DNA from: Chaunax sp. Z400
Taxonomy: Eukaryota; Chordata; Actinopteri; Lophiiformes; Chaunacidae
DNA length: 64,000 bases
Direction of reading: 5' to 3'
NCBI GenBank assembly: GCA_037577475.1
Contig: CM075206.1
Coordinates: 11,823,401-11,887,400, forward strand
In this document: piece by piece, positions 63,450 through 64,000 of the stretch
Position numbering within the stretch: position 1 is the first letter of the stretch
How the letters are laid out: each line of letters opens with the position of its first letter
Program-made: the position numbers and the translations under genes
Notes under the pieces: generated by a model
The model's database searches: none
What the model was told of the DNA's origin: nothing
The model's input: the letters and a program-made list of their open reading frames with translations, nothing else

Positions 63450-63689
63450 ATAATAATAATAATAATAATGATACCTTTATTAGTCCCACATGGGGAAATT
63501 CTTTCTCTGCATTTGACCCATCCCTGAGGAGCAGTGGGCTGCCACTACATGCGGCGCCCGGGGAGCAAATTGGGGTTCAGTATCTTGCTCAAGGATACTT
63601 CAACTTGTGGACTTGCAGGGGCTGAGGATCGAACCACCGACCTTTTGTTCCGTGAATGACCGCTCTACCCCCTGAGCCACAGCCACCCC
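63450..63689 (-). mobile_element. tRNA-derived SINE, near full length
   Basis: On the minus strand it starts GGGGTGGCTGTGGCTCAGGG at 63689. The head carries an A-box-like GTGGCTCAGGGGGTAGAGC (complement of about 63661-63680) and an intact B box, GGTTCGATCC (complement of 63626-63635), the internal RNA polymerase III promoter of a tRNA-like head. The body ('caagtatccttgagcaagatactgaacccc', then 'gcagcccactgctcctcaggg') leads to the LINE-like 3' end, TTTCCCCATGTGGGACTAAT plus AAAGGTATC and an (ATT)n tail (complement of 63450-63469). It is the best preserved of the two copies in the window. The tRNA of origin cannot be named by eye. Confidence 0.85.
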
Positions 63690-64000
63690 GTGATGGCTGA
63701 ATGGTGATTATGTTGATAATGTTAATGATGTAAGCACAATCTTATATCATAAACTTATAAAGCGTTTCACACTGCCTCAGGTGAACAGTATGGGTACACT
63801 GCTTATGATTCATCTGTAGATCAACTGTTAAGAATCAGTGGGTTGGATCAGAACAGGAAGCAAATGACGAGGATTGTCAGATGAGTACAGATGTAGAACA
63901 AGAGGGAAAAGGTTATTGGTCATTGTAAAGTGAAAGACAGTAAGGGGAACAATAGGGTGGAGTGATAAATTATTCATAAATATCTGACTCGGTACATTAT
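63690..64000. other. noncoding end of window, nothing recognised
   Basis: AT-rich, with no array, transposon end or coding motif. Confidence 0.5.

Noticed and set aside
63626..63689. tRNA-like sequence with A and B boxes
   Set aside because: Part of a SINE with LINE-like 3' tail and (ATT)n; it lacks a complete cloverleaf and acceptor stem, so it is not a tRNA gene.

Overview
The window looks like nuclear DNA of a teleost fish, probably a percomorph. The reasons are AT-rich vertebrate-type DNA with many long (AC/GT)n arrays, a V-SINE (DANA/HE1-type) in two fragments, a second tRNA-derived SINE in two copies, L2-type LINE remains ending in a CAAGGC-type tail, a Ty3/gypsy-like solo LTR, and a miniature hairpin with the Tc1/mariner terminus common in fish. 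These are recognised from family knowledge; no database was searched. Nothing suggests bacterial, viral or plasmid DNA, and there is no operon structure, CRISPR array or convincing tRNA or rRNA gene.

No complete protein-coding gene can be supported. Almost all long open frames fall in low-complexity sequence (CT, GT/AC or AT/AC arrays) or are chance openings. The best host coding candidate is one short exon on the + strand (8894-9044) with a good acceptor, a start codon in fair context and a consensus donor. Most of the window is therefore either a large intron of a + strand gene or an intergenic desert.

Layout: 0.8-1.3 kb, a nonautonomous DNA element with repeated TTCAGAC motifs; 4.4-4.7 kb, a CpG-richer patch; 6.2 kb, a CT array; 8.9-9.0 kb, the candidate exon; 13.4-14.4 kb, an L2 LINE 3' fragment (minus); 14.76-14.84 kb, a LINE/SINE 3' tail; 20.1-20.4 kb, V-SINE 5' half (minus); 27.2 kb, a GT array; 30.7-31.4 kb, a solo LTR (minus); 33.2-33.4 kb, a possible conserved regulatory block; 34.6-34.7 kb, V-SINE 3' half (minus); 42.4-42.5 kb, a tRNA-SINE copy (minus); 47.3 kb, a very long AC array; 47.5-48.1 kb, a LINE-like relic with a 33-bp triplicate; 49.8-50.2 kb, a compound AT/AC array; 57.2-57.7 kb, a LINE ORF2 C-terminal relic (plus); 59.9-60.3 kb, a reverse-transcriptase relic (minus) abutting a 78-bp Tc1-type hairpin; 62.8-63.1 kb, GT arrays; 63.45-63.69 kb, the best-preserved SINE (minus).

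I found no new multi-gene system. The observations most worth checking are the candidate exon, the predominance of minus-strand retroelements (which would fit a + strand host gene), the 3' tail shared by a SINE and a LINE-like end, and several transposon-free blocks that look like conserved noncoding elements.
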